From: Scolanthus callimorphus | Lineage: Eukaryota; Cnidaria; Anthozoa; Actiniaria; Edwardsiidae | Direction: 5' to 3' | Length of the DNA stretch: 64,000 nt | NCBI GenBank assembly: GCA_033964015.1 | Contig: CM066915.1 | Span: forward strand, 9,287,575 to 9,351,574 | Shown: piece by piece, positions 42,583 to 53,381 of the stretch | How the letters are laid out: every line of letters starts with the position of its first letter | Numbering within the stretch: position 1 is the first letter of the stretch | Position numbers and translations under genes: made by a program | Notes under the pieces: model-generated | Databases searched by the model: none | The model's input: the letters and a program-made list of their open reading frames with translations, nothing else | What the model was told of the DNA's origin: nothing

Positions 42583-42952
42583 AATATTGATTAATAATAT
42601 ATATAGTTATCAGGAAATGGAATCCAGGTTTCAATTCTACACATCCGTATTAGTAAATTGCAAATGTGGTTAAGATTGCTTGAATACTGGCTGAGATATG
42701 AATTTCCAAAACTTCGTATTCTGGCTTTTTTCTTACAAAGAAATCTATGGGAAAATACATCGGAACGAGGCTGGACGGGCATCGACTTGACGTATTTGCC
42801 CATACAGTCCTTTGTAAAAAAAAAGAAGCGAGAATACGAAGTTTTAAAAATTCATAACTCAGCCAGTTTTCAAGTAATTCTTTTGAAACTTTGCAGTTTT
42901 TACTAATACGGATCCATTTTCTGATAACTATTATATATTATTAATCAATATT
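42583..42952. mobile_element. ~370-bp full-length foldback
   Basis: AATATTGATTAATAATATAT at the left is mirrored by ATATATTATTAATCAATATT at the right. Pairing continues inward: GATATGAATTTCCAAAACTTCGTATTCT on the left against its inverse AGAATACGAAGTTTTAAAAATTCATA on the right, around a short unique centre. No coding capacity. Target duplication not clear. Confidence 0.7.
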
Positions 42953-43022
42953 GTGCGGATAAATGTCTATTATACACACCAAGGGTGTTTAACAAGCTAC
43001 GACAAGTTGCTTAGACTACAGT

Positions 43023-43146
43023 ACTTGACGTATGATAAGATGCCGTTTGATACAGTACTTAGATGCCGTTTGATACAGTTACTTAGATGCCGTTTGATAC
43101 AGTACTTAGATGCCGTTTGATACAGTACTTAGATGCCGTTTGATTC
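43023..43146. repeat. 23-bp tandem repeat, TTAGATGCCGTTTGATACAG, 5 copies
   Basis: Five near-identical copies of ACTTAGATGCCGTTTGATAC; the first and last are slightly diverged. Confidence 0.85.
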
Positions 43147-44780
43147 TGGAAACGAATCAGTTAGTCGGTTTAGAGCACGCAGAATAATCAAAACCACAGT
43201 AAAATAAACAAAAGGACAAACGTAAGAACTGCTACCAAATTTATATCAGAAAGTTCGGGAGTTTTGAGAATCCTTCCAGGGTACACAAGGCTACCTTGCA
43301 AGTACCTTTATGTCCTGCCGCTCGGCAATTATGCTAGATTGCAAATCTCAATGTTTGCGCGTCAGTCTACGGTACATAGCCATAATAGAGGAGTATTCTG
43401 CAGCGCATGCGCATTGCATCTTAGGAACTTGTCTTGTTTGGTTATAAATGGCGGAGAAAGATTACCGAGTGTGTCGAAACATGCGCCAGTTGTGCACCGT
43501 GTAAGGATTAACTTCACCCAAGAATCTAAGAAATAGCTAAATGGGCTTTTGGTCTGTAATTGTGGCTGGAATCAGCGAGTGAAAGAACACAGTTTGATTT
43601 TTAAATTACCGAACAAACATGCAAAGTTGCTACTCACTGACGAGGCTGACACCAGCATGTTGTGGCTTGCTCGGTTTTTTCAATGTGGATATCTGATATG
43701 CAACGAAGGCTACTGCTCCGAAACCCTGTCTTATGGTAAGTTTTAGTTCTATAGTTTGTTCATAACAAACAAGAATGTAAATCGGTTGTTCTCTTTCAGC
43801 GATCCAGCTCGAAAATATTACGATATTACGTGTAAAAACCTCATTTTAGACTTAGTTGACAGCGAATTTCCCGTAATCGTAGAAAGAGTACCACAATTCG
43901 GACAATTGGACTAGTTTTATATCGTCCTTTCCTTGTTTGTTCTTTATGGGTTTTATTAGCCCCAAAATCGGAGAAAGTTTTCCGATTATTTCTTGAAAGT
44001 ATGACCACACTTTTACTCAGTTTATTCTCTGGTAAATTCTTATTGAATTTCACACTCGACAAGCGTGTTGAAAGTTCAATACGTGTATCGAACTCATTAC
44101 TAAGTATTTATTTTTGTTTCAAAGTGATCGGTGGCTATTTTCGAGTATATTGCCTGCTAAATTATGCCTAAAATTTATCTGCTAATGATATTTATTATTA
44201 TATTATTGTGGAATATCTAGGAAGAGTATCACACAAGTATTCTCACTGGGCCCCCAGCAGTGCGTATATAAGATATCAACTGATTAGCATAATCAGTTGG
44301 TTTCAGAACTCGAGCCTGGCAAGTTTTTCTCTGGTTGACTCTAGTTTTACATTCTGCTCTTCACAAGACTTCGCAATTCTGCTATTAAAGTCAACGTTCT
44401 TCGTCGTCTCCACTCATTTCTCCCTCCTACAGTACTTACAAGTCTCCTTCTCTTCGTTGGTGTCGTCTGCAATTTTTTTTTTTTTTTTTTTAAGCTTGGT
44501 TCGCCGCCACGTGTTGGAGCTATGTCAGGTATCTTCTAGTTCCAGTCTCGTTTAGACTCATGTTCTTGTATCTTGCTATAACATTTAATATCTATTCACG
44601 CGTTTTATAGTTGCACCTTCATTCAATTTGGCAGCTTCTTTAGTTTAGTTCGCATCTTAGTTCACTTGCTTACAGTTTAGACTTTAAGTTTAGACTCATG
44701 TACCTCTACCTTTGCAATAACATTCTAGGGCTTTATAATTGCACCTTATAATTCCATTTGCAGCTTCTCTAGTGTTTTAT
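43147..44780. other. Non-coding DNA; one possible first exon at 43448
   Basis: An ATG at 43448 (TATAAATGG context) opens a short frame MAEKDYRVCRNMRQLCT that runs into a GTAAGG donor-like site at 43501, and a second GTAAGT site lies at 43735. This could be a 5' exon, but no continuation is found, so it stays a guess. A T homopolymer lies at about 44471-44490. Confidence 0.25.
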
Positions 44781-45440
44781 TTCTCTTGGTTTGGCATGGG
44801 CTCTCAGCCCAGCGAGTTCGCTCAGCTCTAAAAATGTATGTTTGGCATGGGCTCTCAGCCCAGCGAGTTCGCTCAGCTTCAAAAATGTATTGTTTATTAG
44901 ATTTTTCATTCAAGTTTCATTATGTGTTTGGCATGGCTCTCAGCCCAGCGAGATTGCTCAGCTACTAAACGCAGCGAGTTCGCTCAGCTTCAAAAATGTA
45001 TTGTTTATCAGATTTTTCATTCAAGTTTCATTATGTGATTGGCATGGGCTCTCAGCCAAGCGAGATTGCTCAGCTACTAAAATGTCTTGGTTATCAGATT
45101 TTCATTCTAGTTTCATTTATGTGTTTGGCATGGGCTCTAGCCCAGCGAGATTGCTCAGCTCTAAAAATGTATGTTTGGCATGGGCTCTCAGCCCAGCGAG
45201 TTCGCTCAGCTGCTAAAATGTCTGTTTGGCATGGGTTTATAGAGCCCAGCGAGTTTTGCTAAGCTACTAAATGTCTTGTTTGTCAGAATTATTTTTCCAT
45301 AACAGTTATTTAGTTTACTCAGTTTGGCATTAGGCTTGGCCTAAAAGCGAGATTGCTCTGCTCCAAAATAGTTATTTTATTTTACTCAGTTGGATTGGCG
45401 TAAGCATGGCCTAGAGATTGCTCAGCTCTATATATAAAAA
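44780..45440. repeat. Irregular tandem repeat, GGCATGGGCTCTCAGCCCAG units
   Basis: About eight units of TTTGGCATGGGCTCTCAGCC + CAGCGAGTTCGCTCAGCT, with spacers of about 10-60 bp (TTGTTTATCAGATTTTTCAT type). Units further right degrade to GGCATTAGGCTTGGCC. The plus frames opened by the repeat are not considered genes. Within each unit GGGCTCTCAGCCC and GCGAGTTCGC are small palindromes. Confidence 0.75.
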
Positions 45441-45956
45441 CGTATGTTTTATTCAGTAAATAGCCATTTACTGTTTGTTATTTTCTCGGGTCGCACCTCC
45501 CTTCTCAGCACTCCTGGAGAGGCTATCTAATGTCCTCTGGACAATTTTGATTCCTTTTGTCTCTCGGGACACTTGGAATCAGTCCAGTGCGCTGTCCTCG
45601 GACGGAGCATTCTGGTTTTGCTGGGTTTGGGATTGCACCCTTTATTAGAGGTTTTGAAGTTCATTGAAAATTTTATGTACACTTCATGCAGTTGGCAATG
45701 AATGACTTTTTGCTGTTTTTGTTGTTGTGTTCACAATAAGGGTGCGGCCCCAAACCCAGCAGCCCCGTGCACCTCGGCACATACCCTCATAGATGAGTCC
45801 CATATGTACAGTATATGTACAGTAATGGAGGACTTTTGAGTTTTGGGGAGGTTTATCCTCATGACCATGGAATAATAGATGTAGTTGACATAAAGAAGAT
45901 TGATTTTCTATCAGCTTGTTCTAGTCTTGCATTACCATTTTTACTTAATGTGTGTA
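45441..45956. other. Non-coding DNA, nothing recognised
   Basis: No gene or defined repeat; it contains AACCCAGCAGCCCCGTGCAC in a short GC-rich island near 45750. Confidence 0.3.
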
Positions 45957-46315
45957 TCAGATAGTTATGAGTTATTGGATATCTCAGGGTTATGGGATAT
46001 TTCAGTATTATGGGCTATTTTACAATTATGGAAATAAATTTAGGGGCAGCTCCAGTTCTGTGGTATTTCTGGGTGATAGGATAGTCCTGAGTATTGGATA
46101 GTTCTGAGTTATGGGACACTTCTGAGTTATGAGATAGTTCTGCATAGTTCTGAATTTTAGGATAATTCTGAGTTATGGAATAGTTCTGAGTTATGTGGTA
46201 GTTTTGAGTTATTGGATAGTTCTGAGTTATTGGGTAGTTCTTATTTGACAGATAGTTCTAGGTTAATGATTAGTTCTGAGTTTTGGGATATTTCAGAGTT
46301 ATCAGGTTAGATAGT
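45957..46315. repeat. ~18-20-bp tandem repeat, GAGTTATGGGATAGTTCT
   Basis: About fifteen degenerate units of GAGTTATGGGATAGTTCT or near variants. It ends about 90 bp before the left end of the DIRS-order retrotransposon. Confidence 0.8.
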
Positions 46316-46404
46316 GAGAGTCTCCATGCAAGTGTCGGATAAGCGGAGCCAGGTCTCCTCTCCCCATATCTTATATAGCACAATGGGACCAGTGAGAATG
46401 TAAC

Positions 46405-46585
46405 ACTATTTTCATCTGCATATATAATTAGCGCATCGTGAAAGTTTATCCTAATCGCCCTATCAATCGGTGTTAACTGCATACTGGCGTGCATGATGCT
46501 TTGCGGCCCTATAGTTTAAATTCCCGGCGTCTTCTGTGTTCCGTTGTCAGTTATCGGCGTAACGGGTGGTCAAGCGATTTTTTGC
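46405..46585 (+). repeat. Split repeat A1 of the DIRS-order element
   Basis: From ACTATTTTCATCTGCATATA to GTGGTCAAGCGATTTTTTGC, 181 bp, identical by eye to A2 at 53120-53300. Its position directly upstream of ORF1 suggests that the promoter lies in or near it. Confidence 0.92.
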
Positions 46586-46613
46586 TTACGTTTCCCAACC
46601 GACACCAGCTTCT

Positions 46614-48811
46614 ATGATGGCCGAACCGTTACCTGCTCCTCCTGCTCCCGTTCCTGATGTTCCAGACGCCGTAGCTGGTCCGGCCGCCCCAGAAGTTGAT
46701 CCGGTGCCTGCTCCTGCCGAAGTTGAGGTAACTATACTCCTAGTGTATTTCATTTTTTATGCCTTTTCGTTTTCTCCGTGTACTCTTATTCTACTGGGAT
46801 ACCGCTAGTAGGCGAAGATCTGTGTCTTTGATTTCCGCTAGTTGGCGAAGAATACATTTTGCTCTTTTTTGGATTCCGCTCGCAGGCGAAGATTTATATC
46901 TCTGGGTATACCGCTAGTTGGCGATGAGTATGTCAGTTATTATTTGAACAGATACCGCTTGTAGGCGAAGATCTTGATACCTCTGGATTCCGCTAGTTAG
47001 CGATGAGTACGTTTATGTTCAATTTATGGATACCGCTCGGAGGCGAAGTTGTATATATCTCTAATTCTGCTAGTTAACTAGGAGTACACTTCTGTTTAAT
47101 TGATGGATACCGCTAGTAGGCGAAGATCTTGTACTGTATTCTAATTCCACATAGCACCAGGTACGGTTCGGCTATATGTATGGGTACCGCTCGTAGGCGA
47201 AGATCTTTTTTATCTCTTAATTCCGTTAATGGGAAAAGAGTACTTTTCTGTTATATTATGGATACCGGTCGTAGGCGAAGGTATTTATATCCTTGAGTTC
47301 CGCTAGTTGGCGAGAAATACATTTTTCACAGTTATACCCTCTTAGTTTGTTGGAAATATATATGTTCTATTTTAAACCTCTCGCAGGTCAAGTTTGTTTT
47401 ATTTGCCGGCAATGTTTTCCTATCATGTGCATTTTCTCTAGTGCTTATCGGTGCTCTATCACCTCGTACTTCAATACAATTTTCTGCGTATAGGCGAGGG
47501 CTCGATTGCTATTGCTTTTAACACTGTTGCTCATCTAGCTGTTCAATTTTATGTTCACTATGTTAGAGCGGATTTCATATTACTGTCTAGAGCTGTTCGC
47601 AATTTTACTTTTTATCACTCCTATTTTTCAAGTTTTGGTTTTATTGTTTTGCTATTTGTTCCACTACAGTCATGTGAAAACCGCTCTCAGTATTTCCATT
47701 TTATTTTTTATAATCTATGCTTTACACTGTACGCTAGCCATAGCCTGTTGTTTACAATAAGTGTTATTCAAATATAACTTATAGATTTCATGGTTCTTTG
47801 CGGTTACCGGCTTGTTGTTTGGCATGACTTCTTTCGTCTACGGTTCGTTGTTTGTCGCGTTTCTTTCAAAGCCCTTTCGCTTATCACAGATGGTATATTT
47901 ACGCTACCTTTAAAAAAAAAAAATTATTTTCAACTTTGGTTCTAGGCTTATTAAGATACTTCGTTATATGTTTATTTCAGTCTTTACGCCTTTTAAATTT
48001 CGCGCCACCTTCATTGTCAAGTATTCAGTACATTCATTATGCAGTCTATTAGTACGTTATCCTGTCTTCGTGGGAATTTTTATTTTTAACAATAATTATC
48101 TGTCAAGCCTGTTTTGCATAGTACTTGTTTGAATTTATATATGTAAAGCGATTCAATAATCAGGATAGTAGCACTTTGACCTGGTATGATTATGTGGAGA
48201 TAGAGCGAGGTGTTGTGATGATTGCAATCATAATTACATATCCCCCTTTCTGTTATCCACGATAGGGTGGTGGACGTTTAAGAACCGTAGAGGAAAGAGT
48301 CAAAGTACTAGAACAAGAAAGATTGCGGGAAAATACAGAAGCAGCCCTCACGGCGCTGAGACGATATCTTAACAGGCCTTTGCAGGGTTTCGACCGCTTC
48401 CAAGCTCTTGACCTTATTCAGGTTCTTGTGCGCTTAGCGCGCACTCAAGCCCACGCTAAGGCTGATGAATTTGCAGCGGCCCTTGATGAAATCCGCGCTC
48501 GGTGGGATTTATTGAGCCCGCAGGAAATGCTAGACCTTATGGTGGGTCTTCTTGGAGACCCAGTACGAGCCAAGATTGCCAAAGAAGCTGCCGCCATCTT
48601 AAAAAGTGCCGCGAAAGCATCGCCGTGTGGTTCTCAACGTGGCAGGTCCGTTTATGGTGGTAGTCCATACCCTCAAGTCCAATGCCATAATTGTGGTCAT
48701 TTCGGGCATTATGCTCGAACCTGCAGGGTTCAGCGGCAAAGCAGACCGTTTTATAGTTATAGGGGTCGTGGAAACCGAGGCGGTTGGGGGAGAGGTTTTG
48801 GCCGTTACTAA
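46614..48811 (+). CDS. Gag-like ORF1 of the DIRS-order element, spliced
   Basis: Exons 46614-46727 and 48266-48811. Exon 1 starts MMAEPLPAPPAPVPDVPDAV, a proline/alanine-rich N-terminus, and ends at GAAGTTGAG|GTAACT, phase 0. The second exon begins GGGRLRTVEERVKVLEQERL after GTTATCCACGATAG, phase 0; a TAG lies directly upstream in its frame, so splicing is required for the join. It has a predicted coiled coil (VEERVKVLEQERLRENTEAA), a helical region, and a CCHC zinc knuckle CHNCGHFGHYARTC, then an RG-rich tail (RGRGNRGGWGRGFGRY). It would bind RNA and form the particle. About 220 codons in all. Confidence 0.72.
46728..48265 (+). other. Apparent spliceosomal intron in ORF1 with ~60-bp tandem repeats
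   Basis: 1538 bp from GTAACT to CACGATAG. From about 46795 to 47345 it carries about ten degenerate units built of GGATACCGCTAGTAGGCGAAG and TTCCGCTAGTTGGCGA with spacers of AT-rich sequence. The rest is T-rich and non-coding; A-runs occur near 47912-47922. Confidence 0.65.
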
Positions 48812-49600
48812 CTAGAATTGTATAATGTAAAATTGATCTGGATCGGAAATGGATTTCGCACTAGCCGTATGCTGCTTGCGGAGTAGATTCATGTACTTTT
48901 GCGTAATAAAGTTAAGTACTTTGCATTGTTTACATTTGTCATGTATTTATATAGCCCCTTTCCTTGCCCCCTTTGCTGAAATTATAATAATATTTGTAAT
49001 AATATTTGTAATAAACTCAGGATAAAACTTAATAGTCACGCAATTCCCTTCTTCTTACCTACCATGGTGTTATATGCCATGGTACCCTGTCATTTTTGCC
49101 AACGCTTATAAGGAGACCGGGACAAGCCACACGGGTCTCCTGTGTATGCTCAGAATAGTTATCGGTCAGTAATGCACAGGAAGGCGTCGTACAGATAGGC
49201 TTCGTGTTGTCCATCATCAGTAATCTCTTGAACCACAGCAATTAACCCCGTTTACGTTTTTGGAAGACGTTTTTGGAGGTCGTTATAGGTCCGGTGTTTC
49301 TTTACCCTTCATTCCTTCGTTGACCCTGGGGAGCCTGCTCTGTGTTCTATACCACCCTGTTCTTCGTGTTCAGGGCTGGGGTCAACGAAGGGTTGGGTTC
49401 CCTTCCTTTAGCTTATCGCGTTGTTTTCTGTTTTATTGTAGGCAAACCGCAATTTGTTCATCTCACGCGTAACGATTGCTGCAAGGATAGAAAAGGCGCA
49501 ACACATTCCAGTTTGTAGTATAACACAGGGAACCCAACCCTTCGTTGGCCCCTTGGTATCAGCACATATGGTTTCTTCTCACCCGAATTAGGCGTTCTCA
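48812..49600 (+). other. Spacer between ORF1 and pol, with a 21-bp inverted repeat
   Basis: No open frame extends ORF1 into pol. CAACGAAGGGTTGGGTTCCC (49383-49403, 21 bp) is a perfect inverse of 49527-49547, giving a hairpin with a ~120-base loop just before the RT region. A polypyrimidine stretch and TTTTATTGTAG at 49441 resemble a splice acceptor, so pol might be expressed by splicing. Confidence 0.55.
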
Positions 49601-51621
49601 GCAACCTCCGGTTCCGTGACCCAGAATTCTTCAGGGCGGGGATGATCCACAGTAACTTACCAGTATGGGAACACCTCCTTGCTGATTCTGTTAACCGCCA
49701 CGATGTGGATCTCCTCCAAATCATTCGAGACGGGGTCCGCGTAGAGCATTTCTTCAAATCATTTAGAGGGAAGTTCAAGGAGGGTTTCTACGATGCTCCT
49801 TCACCTCCGCCCATTGTTATAAAAAACTCTCCATTATGTCGTAAATTCTCATCTTTTATCACCGAAACCATTTTGCAATGGGTCACCGCTGGGGTTATCT
49901 CGGTCTGGGGGAGGTCGACCACGTTTCTCCACCGCGCTTAGTCCTTCCTCTCACAGTAGAGCCGTCAAACCCTCGTCTTTGCCACGACGAGAGGTTCTTG
50001 AACCTGTGGACTAAGGACCTCCCTTTCAAACTCGATCACCTGTCGGATTTACCGAGATATGTACTTCCGGGTCATTGGCAAACCACGTTCGATGATAAGA
50101 GCGGGTATCAGCACGTGCTTTTGCACCCTTCTTCCGAGACGTACTTCGGATTTCAGTGGGATGGTCTCTATTTTACGTTTAAAGCGTTGCCCTTTGGTTG
50201 GAAAGCCAGCGCCTTCCTGTATCACAACATTGGTCTTGCAGTCTCGCAATCTGCTCGATCTCTTCGAGTGCCGCTCTCGCAATATATCGATGACCGTCAT
50301 GTGGGACAACTACTTCCTCCTGCACCACACTCCAGTTTTATCCCGAACCAGCAGAACGCGGAAGCCGCAGCATATATCGTATGTTATATCCTTATCGAGG
50401 CAGGGTATTTCATTAACATTGAGAAATCTCAATTTATCCCCTCCACGTCTGTACGGTTTTTAGGGTTTATATGCGACTCTCGGCGCCAGTCCTTTTTCAT
50501 TCCGCCGGATAAAAAGGATAAGTTTATAGCCCTCAGAGAAGGTATATTGTCATCCGCCATGGTATCCCTCAAACACTACAGCGTTTTGCGGGAAGATTGT
50601 CTCGTTCAGTTTGGCTATCCCATCTTGCAGATTGTATGTGCGGGAAGTATTCCAGGCCATCGCATATTTGTCCCGCACGTTTAAAGCATCCACTAAACTC
50701 AAGGGTAGGCTCCTGACGGAAATTCAGAGCTGGCGTTTCCTCGATGACTGGTCCGATTGTTTTCCCTGGAGGTCTGAGCAGCATTGCGTCGTTACGTTAT
50801 TCTGTGACGCGTCTAAGCGCTCTTGGGGTGGGGTTCTTCGTAAAGACGGACATGAGATCCGATCCCGGGATTACTGGCAAGACACTTCTGAGGATATAAA
50901 TTCTTTAGAAGCCAAAGCTTTGCTCCAATCCCTCTGCGCTTTTAAAGACCAGATACGAGATTCCAGGCTCGACGTGCACACCGATAACCGAACCCTCAAG
51001 GCCGCGGTAGAGAACTACGGTTGTAAGAATGTCCTAGTTAACAACTCTGTCAAAGAAATCTTCCAGCTTAGCCGACTATTCAACTTCAGCATTAATATGC
51101 ATTATATCCCCTCGTGTGACAATCCCGCAGACAGACCGTCAAGGGAGCTCTCGGATCTCGACTGTACGCTCTCAGAAAAGGCATGGAATTTGGTAGATCG
51201 AATGTATGGTCCCCACTCTTTCGATCTCATGGCCTTAGACAGTAACTGCAAGCGTGACCGATCGAGCAATATGCTTCCACATTTTTCTCCTTGGCCTACA
51301 CCTGCCTCTCAGGGGGTTAATGTCTTTGCACAGCCTTTCCCTACCGGATATAATGTGTATATCTTCCCACCATTCATCTTAGTTGGACCCCTCCTGCGTT
51401 TCATTCATGACCAGAGATTTCAAGGAGCCCTTACTCTGATTGTTCCCGACCTCCGTCCGCGTCATTATTGGTGGGCCTTTCTACAGTGTGTGGCCGTTGA
51501 CAGTTTCTGCCTGGGTAGAAAAGGGGACGATTCTGTTTTGCTGTTCCCATCCAAAATCACACATGGGTGGTCGCCTAGAGAACTCCAGTGGGATCTGTTG
51601 GCCTTTCGGTGTGTTTTCTAG
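49601..51621 (+). pseudogene. RT-RNase H-methyltransferase-like pol region of the DIRS-order element, frame-broken
   Basis: RT N-terminal part at 49642-49905 (WEHLLADSVNRHDVDLLQII to WVTAGVISVWG). RT core at about 49908-50570: PLTVEPSNPRLCHDERFLNL, TTFDDKSGYQHVLLHP (motif A, FDD), FKALPFGWKASAFLY, and YIDDRHVG (catalytic YxDD, near 50285). From about 50611 come the RNase H motifs LFCDASKRSWGGVL, LEAKALLQSL and VHTDNRTLKAAVENYG, then FDLMALDSNCKR and NVYIFPPF, the segment DIRS elements have where a DAM-like methyltransferase is annotated. The frame changes at the G5 run 49907-49911 and twice at about 50571-50610. Otherwise domain order and residues are intact. Confidence 0.85.
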
Positions 51622-51649
51622 ACTTTTTCTCATAATTCCGTTTTCATAG

Positions 51650-52912
51650 ATTTCAAGGCCATGGAAGCCTGCGCGTCGCTGTACTGCCTGCCTGTATCCC
51701 AACGACGCGGATGCTAATTTCTGCCAAGCATGTGGAACGGCCTCTTTCTCACAGCCTTCTTTGGCCGCGCAGAAAGATATAGACGAGGAGGCAATACTTG
51801 TTCGATTCCAAGAATTCAGGTCGTCCTTCGCGGCAAAGCCATACCAACGACAGAAATCAGCCTTGGAGAAACAATTTAATTCTTTCCTCTCATCCTCCTC
51901 TCCGCCCAAGACTATATCGTCTTGCACAGCTGATGATATTATCAAGTTTCTCATTTACAAAGATAAGACTGGAAAAACTGTGGTACATTCATTATTGTGT
52001 CCTAGATCGAGTTGCAGTTGTCCTCATCGTTTAGCGGCAGGGACAGTCGATTCTTTACTCGGAAAGCTTAGGGCGATATTCAACGGGTTAGGTCGCCTAG
52101 ACGCTTCTAATCTGGTTGCGCACCCACGGGTCAAAGAATATCTGAAGTTTGTCCGGTGCGAACAAGCAAGCCTCGCAGTCACCCCATCACAAGCAGTACC
52201 TTTGTTCTTTGTAAAATTTCAGAAACTTATAGCTTACCTTAGAAACGTTATCCATAATAGTCAATCATTTTCGAGAGTTAATAAGTATATAGTTGTTAGA
52301 GATGCCACTTTTTTCGTCATTGACTTTTTTACTGGAGATAGAGCTTCAGATTTGGGACGTCTACAAACTAATCAGATTTTCAAGCTTAAAGATCGCGAGG
52401 GATTTTTGCTTAACTTTACAATTACTAAGAGCTCGCAAAAGGGACTGGCCCGTTCAGTCGCTTTAGTACCCTTTTCTAAGCCCGATGTTTGCCCTGTTAA
52501 ATGGATAGATTATTATATGTCTGTTTGCAACCTTCTCGGAGTTAGTTTATTGACAGGTTTCCTCTTTAGAGCTACTTCCCACGGAAGGGATATCGGTCCA
52601 GGGCCTTTTATAGGTTCCACAGTAAACAACCGCCTCCGTAAGCACCTCACTGGGGCAAAGCTTCATGATGGTGAAACTCCACATAGTTTTAGGGTAGGGT
52701 TATCCAATACGTTACGGTTATTAGGATGCAACCCAGACGAGGTAGCACAGTATATCGGATGGAAGAGTGGGGAAATGGCTAAGCATTACTCAAGGTTATC
52801 TAATACGGCTACCACTCTGTCGGTCTTGGAGAGCGTCTTGCCTAATGCTATAGATTTAGACAAGACCCCAGTCGCCCATCCGGATAATTTACAACCTGCT
52901 ATAGAGACTTGA
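51650..52912 (+). CDS. Tyrosine recombinase with N-terminal zinc-ribbon-like segment
   Basis: The frame is open from 51650 to the stop at 52910-52912. Near the start is CTACLYPNDADANFCQACG, a C-x2-C-x11-C-x2-C pattern typical of a zinc ribbon. The recombinase follows: an N-terminal SAM-like DNA-binding part (DIIKFLIYKDKTGKT), then catalytic residues in order: Arg in TGDRASDLGRL, HSFRVG (H-x-x-R), the Trp of YIGWKSGE, and Tyr in KHYSRL. All expected catalytic residues are present. It would integrate the circular DNA intermediate. No ATG precedes the zinc-ribbon segment in frame, so translation probably needs splicing or a start inside (about 51761, a non-ATG start). Confidence 0.85.
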   Translation: MSRPWKPARRCTACLYPNDADANFCQACGTASFSQPSLAAQKDIDEEAILVRFQEFRSSFAAKPYQRQKSALEKQFNSFLSSSSPPKTISSCTADDIIKFLIYKDKTGKTVVHSLLCPRSSCSCPHRLAAGTVDSLLGKLRAIFNGLGRLDASNLVAHPRVKEYLKFVRCEQASLAVTPSQAVPLFFVKFQKLIAYLRNVIHNSQSFSRVNKYIVVRDATFFVIDFFTGDRASDLGRLQTNQIFKLKDREGFLLNFTITKSSQKGLARSVALVPFSKPDVCPVKWIDYYMSVCNLLGVSLLTGFLFRATSHGRDIGPGPFIGSTVNNRLRKHLTGAKLHDGETPHSFRVGLSNTLRLLGCNPDEVAQYIGWKSGEMAKHYSRLSNTATTLSVLESVLPNAIDLDKTPVAHPDNLQPAIET

Positions 52913-53056
52913 GCTAAGGAGAAACCTTTGTTAAGAGGAATTCTGAGTGTTGGAAGAGGAGTCCATTAAAGAGCTTATCATCTTTCCTTTTAAGCGTTTC
53001 TATTTTTTTTGTAGGTTTCGCATACAGCAATGAATATTGCAAGGGCATGGGTAGGA

Positions 53057-53125
53057 GCAGACACATCCCATAACTTAACTTACCATGATGCGGTAATAGG
53101 TATGCAGTGAAAATAAAATACTATT
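53057..53125 (+). repeat. Split repeat B1
   Basis: GCAGACACATCCCATAACTT to ATAAAATACTATT, 69 bp, identical by eye to B2. The final ACTATT is shared with the start of A2. Confidence 0.9.
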
Positions 53126-53300
53126 TTCATCTGCATATATAATTAGCGCATCGTGAAAGTTTATCCTAATCGCCCTATCAATCGGTGTTAACTGCATACT
53201 GGCGTGCATGATGCTTTGCGGCCCTATAGTTTAAATTCCCGGCGTCTTCTGTGTTCCGTTGTCAGTTATCGGCGTAACGGGTGGTCAAGCGATTTTTTGC
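53120..53300 (+). repeat. Split repeat A2
   Basis: Second copy of A1. It is followed by CCCACCCACCTCCC and CTGGTGTCGGTTGGG (53315-53329), which is a perfect 15-bp inverse of CCCAACCGACACCAG just inside A1 at 46594-46608. Confidence 0.92.
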
Positions 53301-53381
53301 CCCACCCACCTCCCCTGGTGTCGGTTGGGGGCTCTACCTCTTCTCGCCCTCGCTGCATGCCTACTGCTGCCCATGGTAGTC

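Noticed and set aside
44791..45262. Plus ORFs with repeated WHGLSAQRVRSA
   Set aside because: Translation of the tandem array in two frames; no independent coding evidence.
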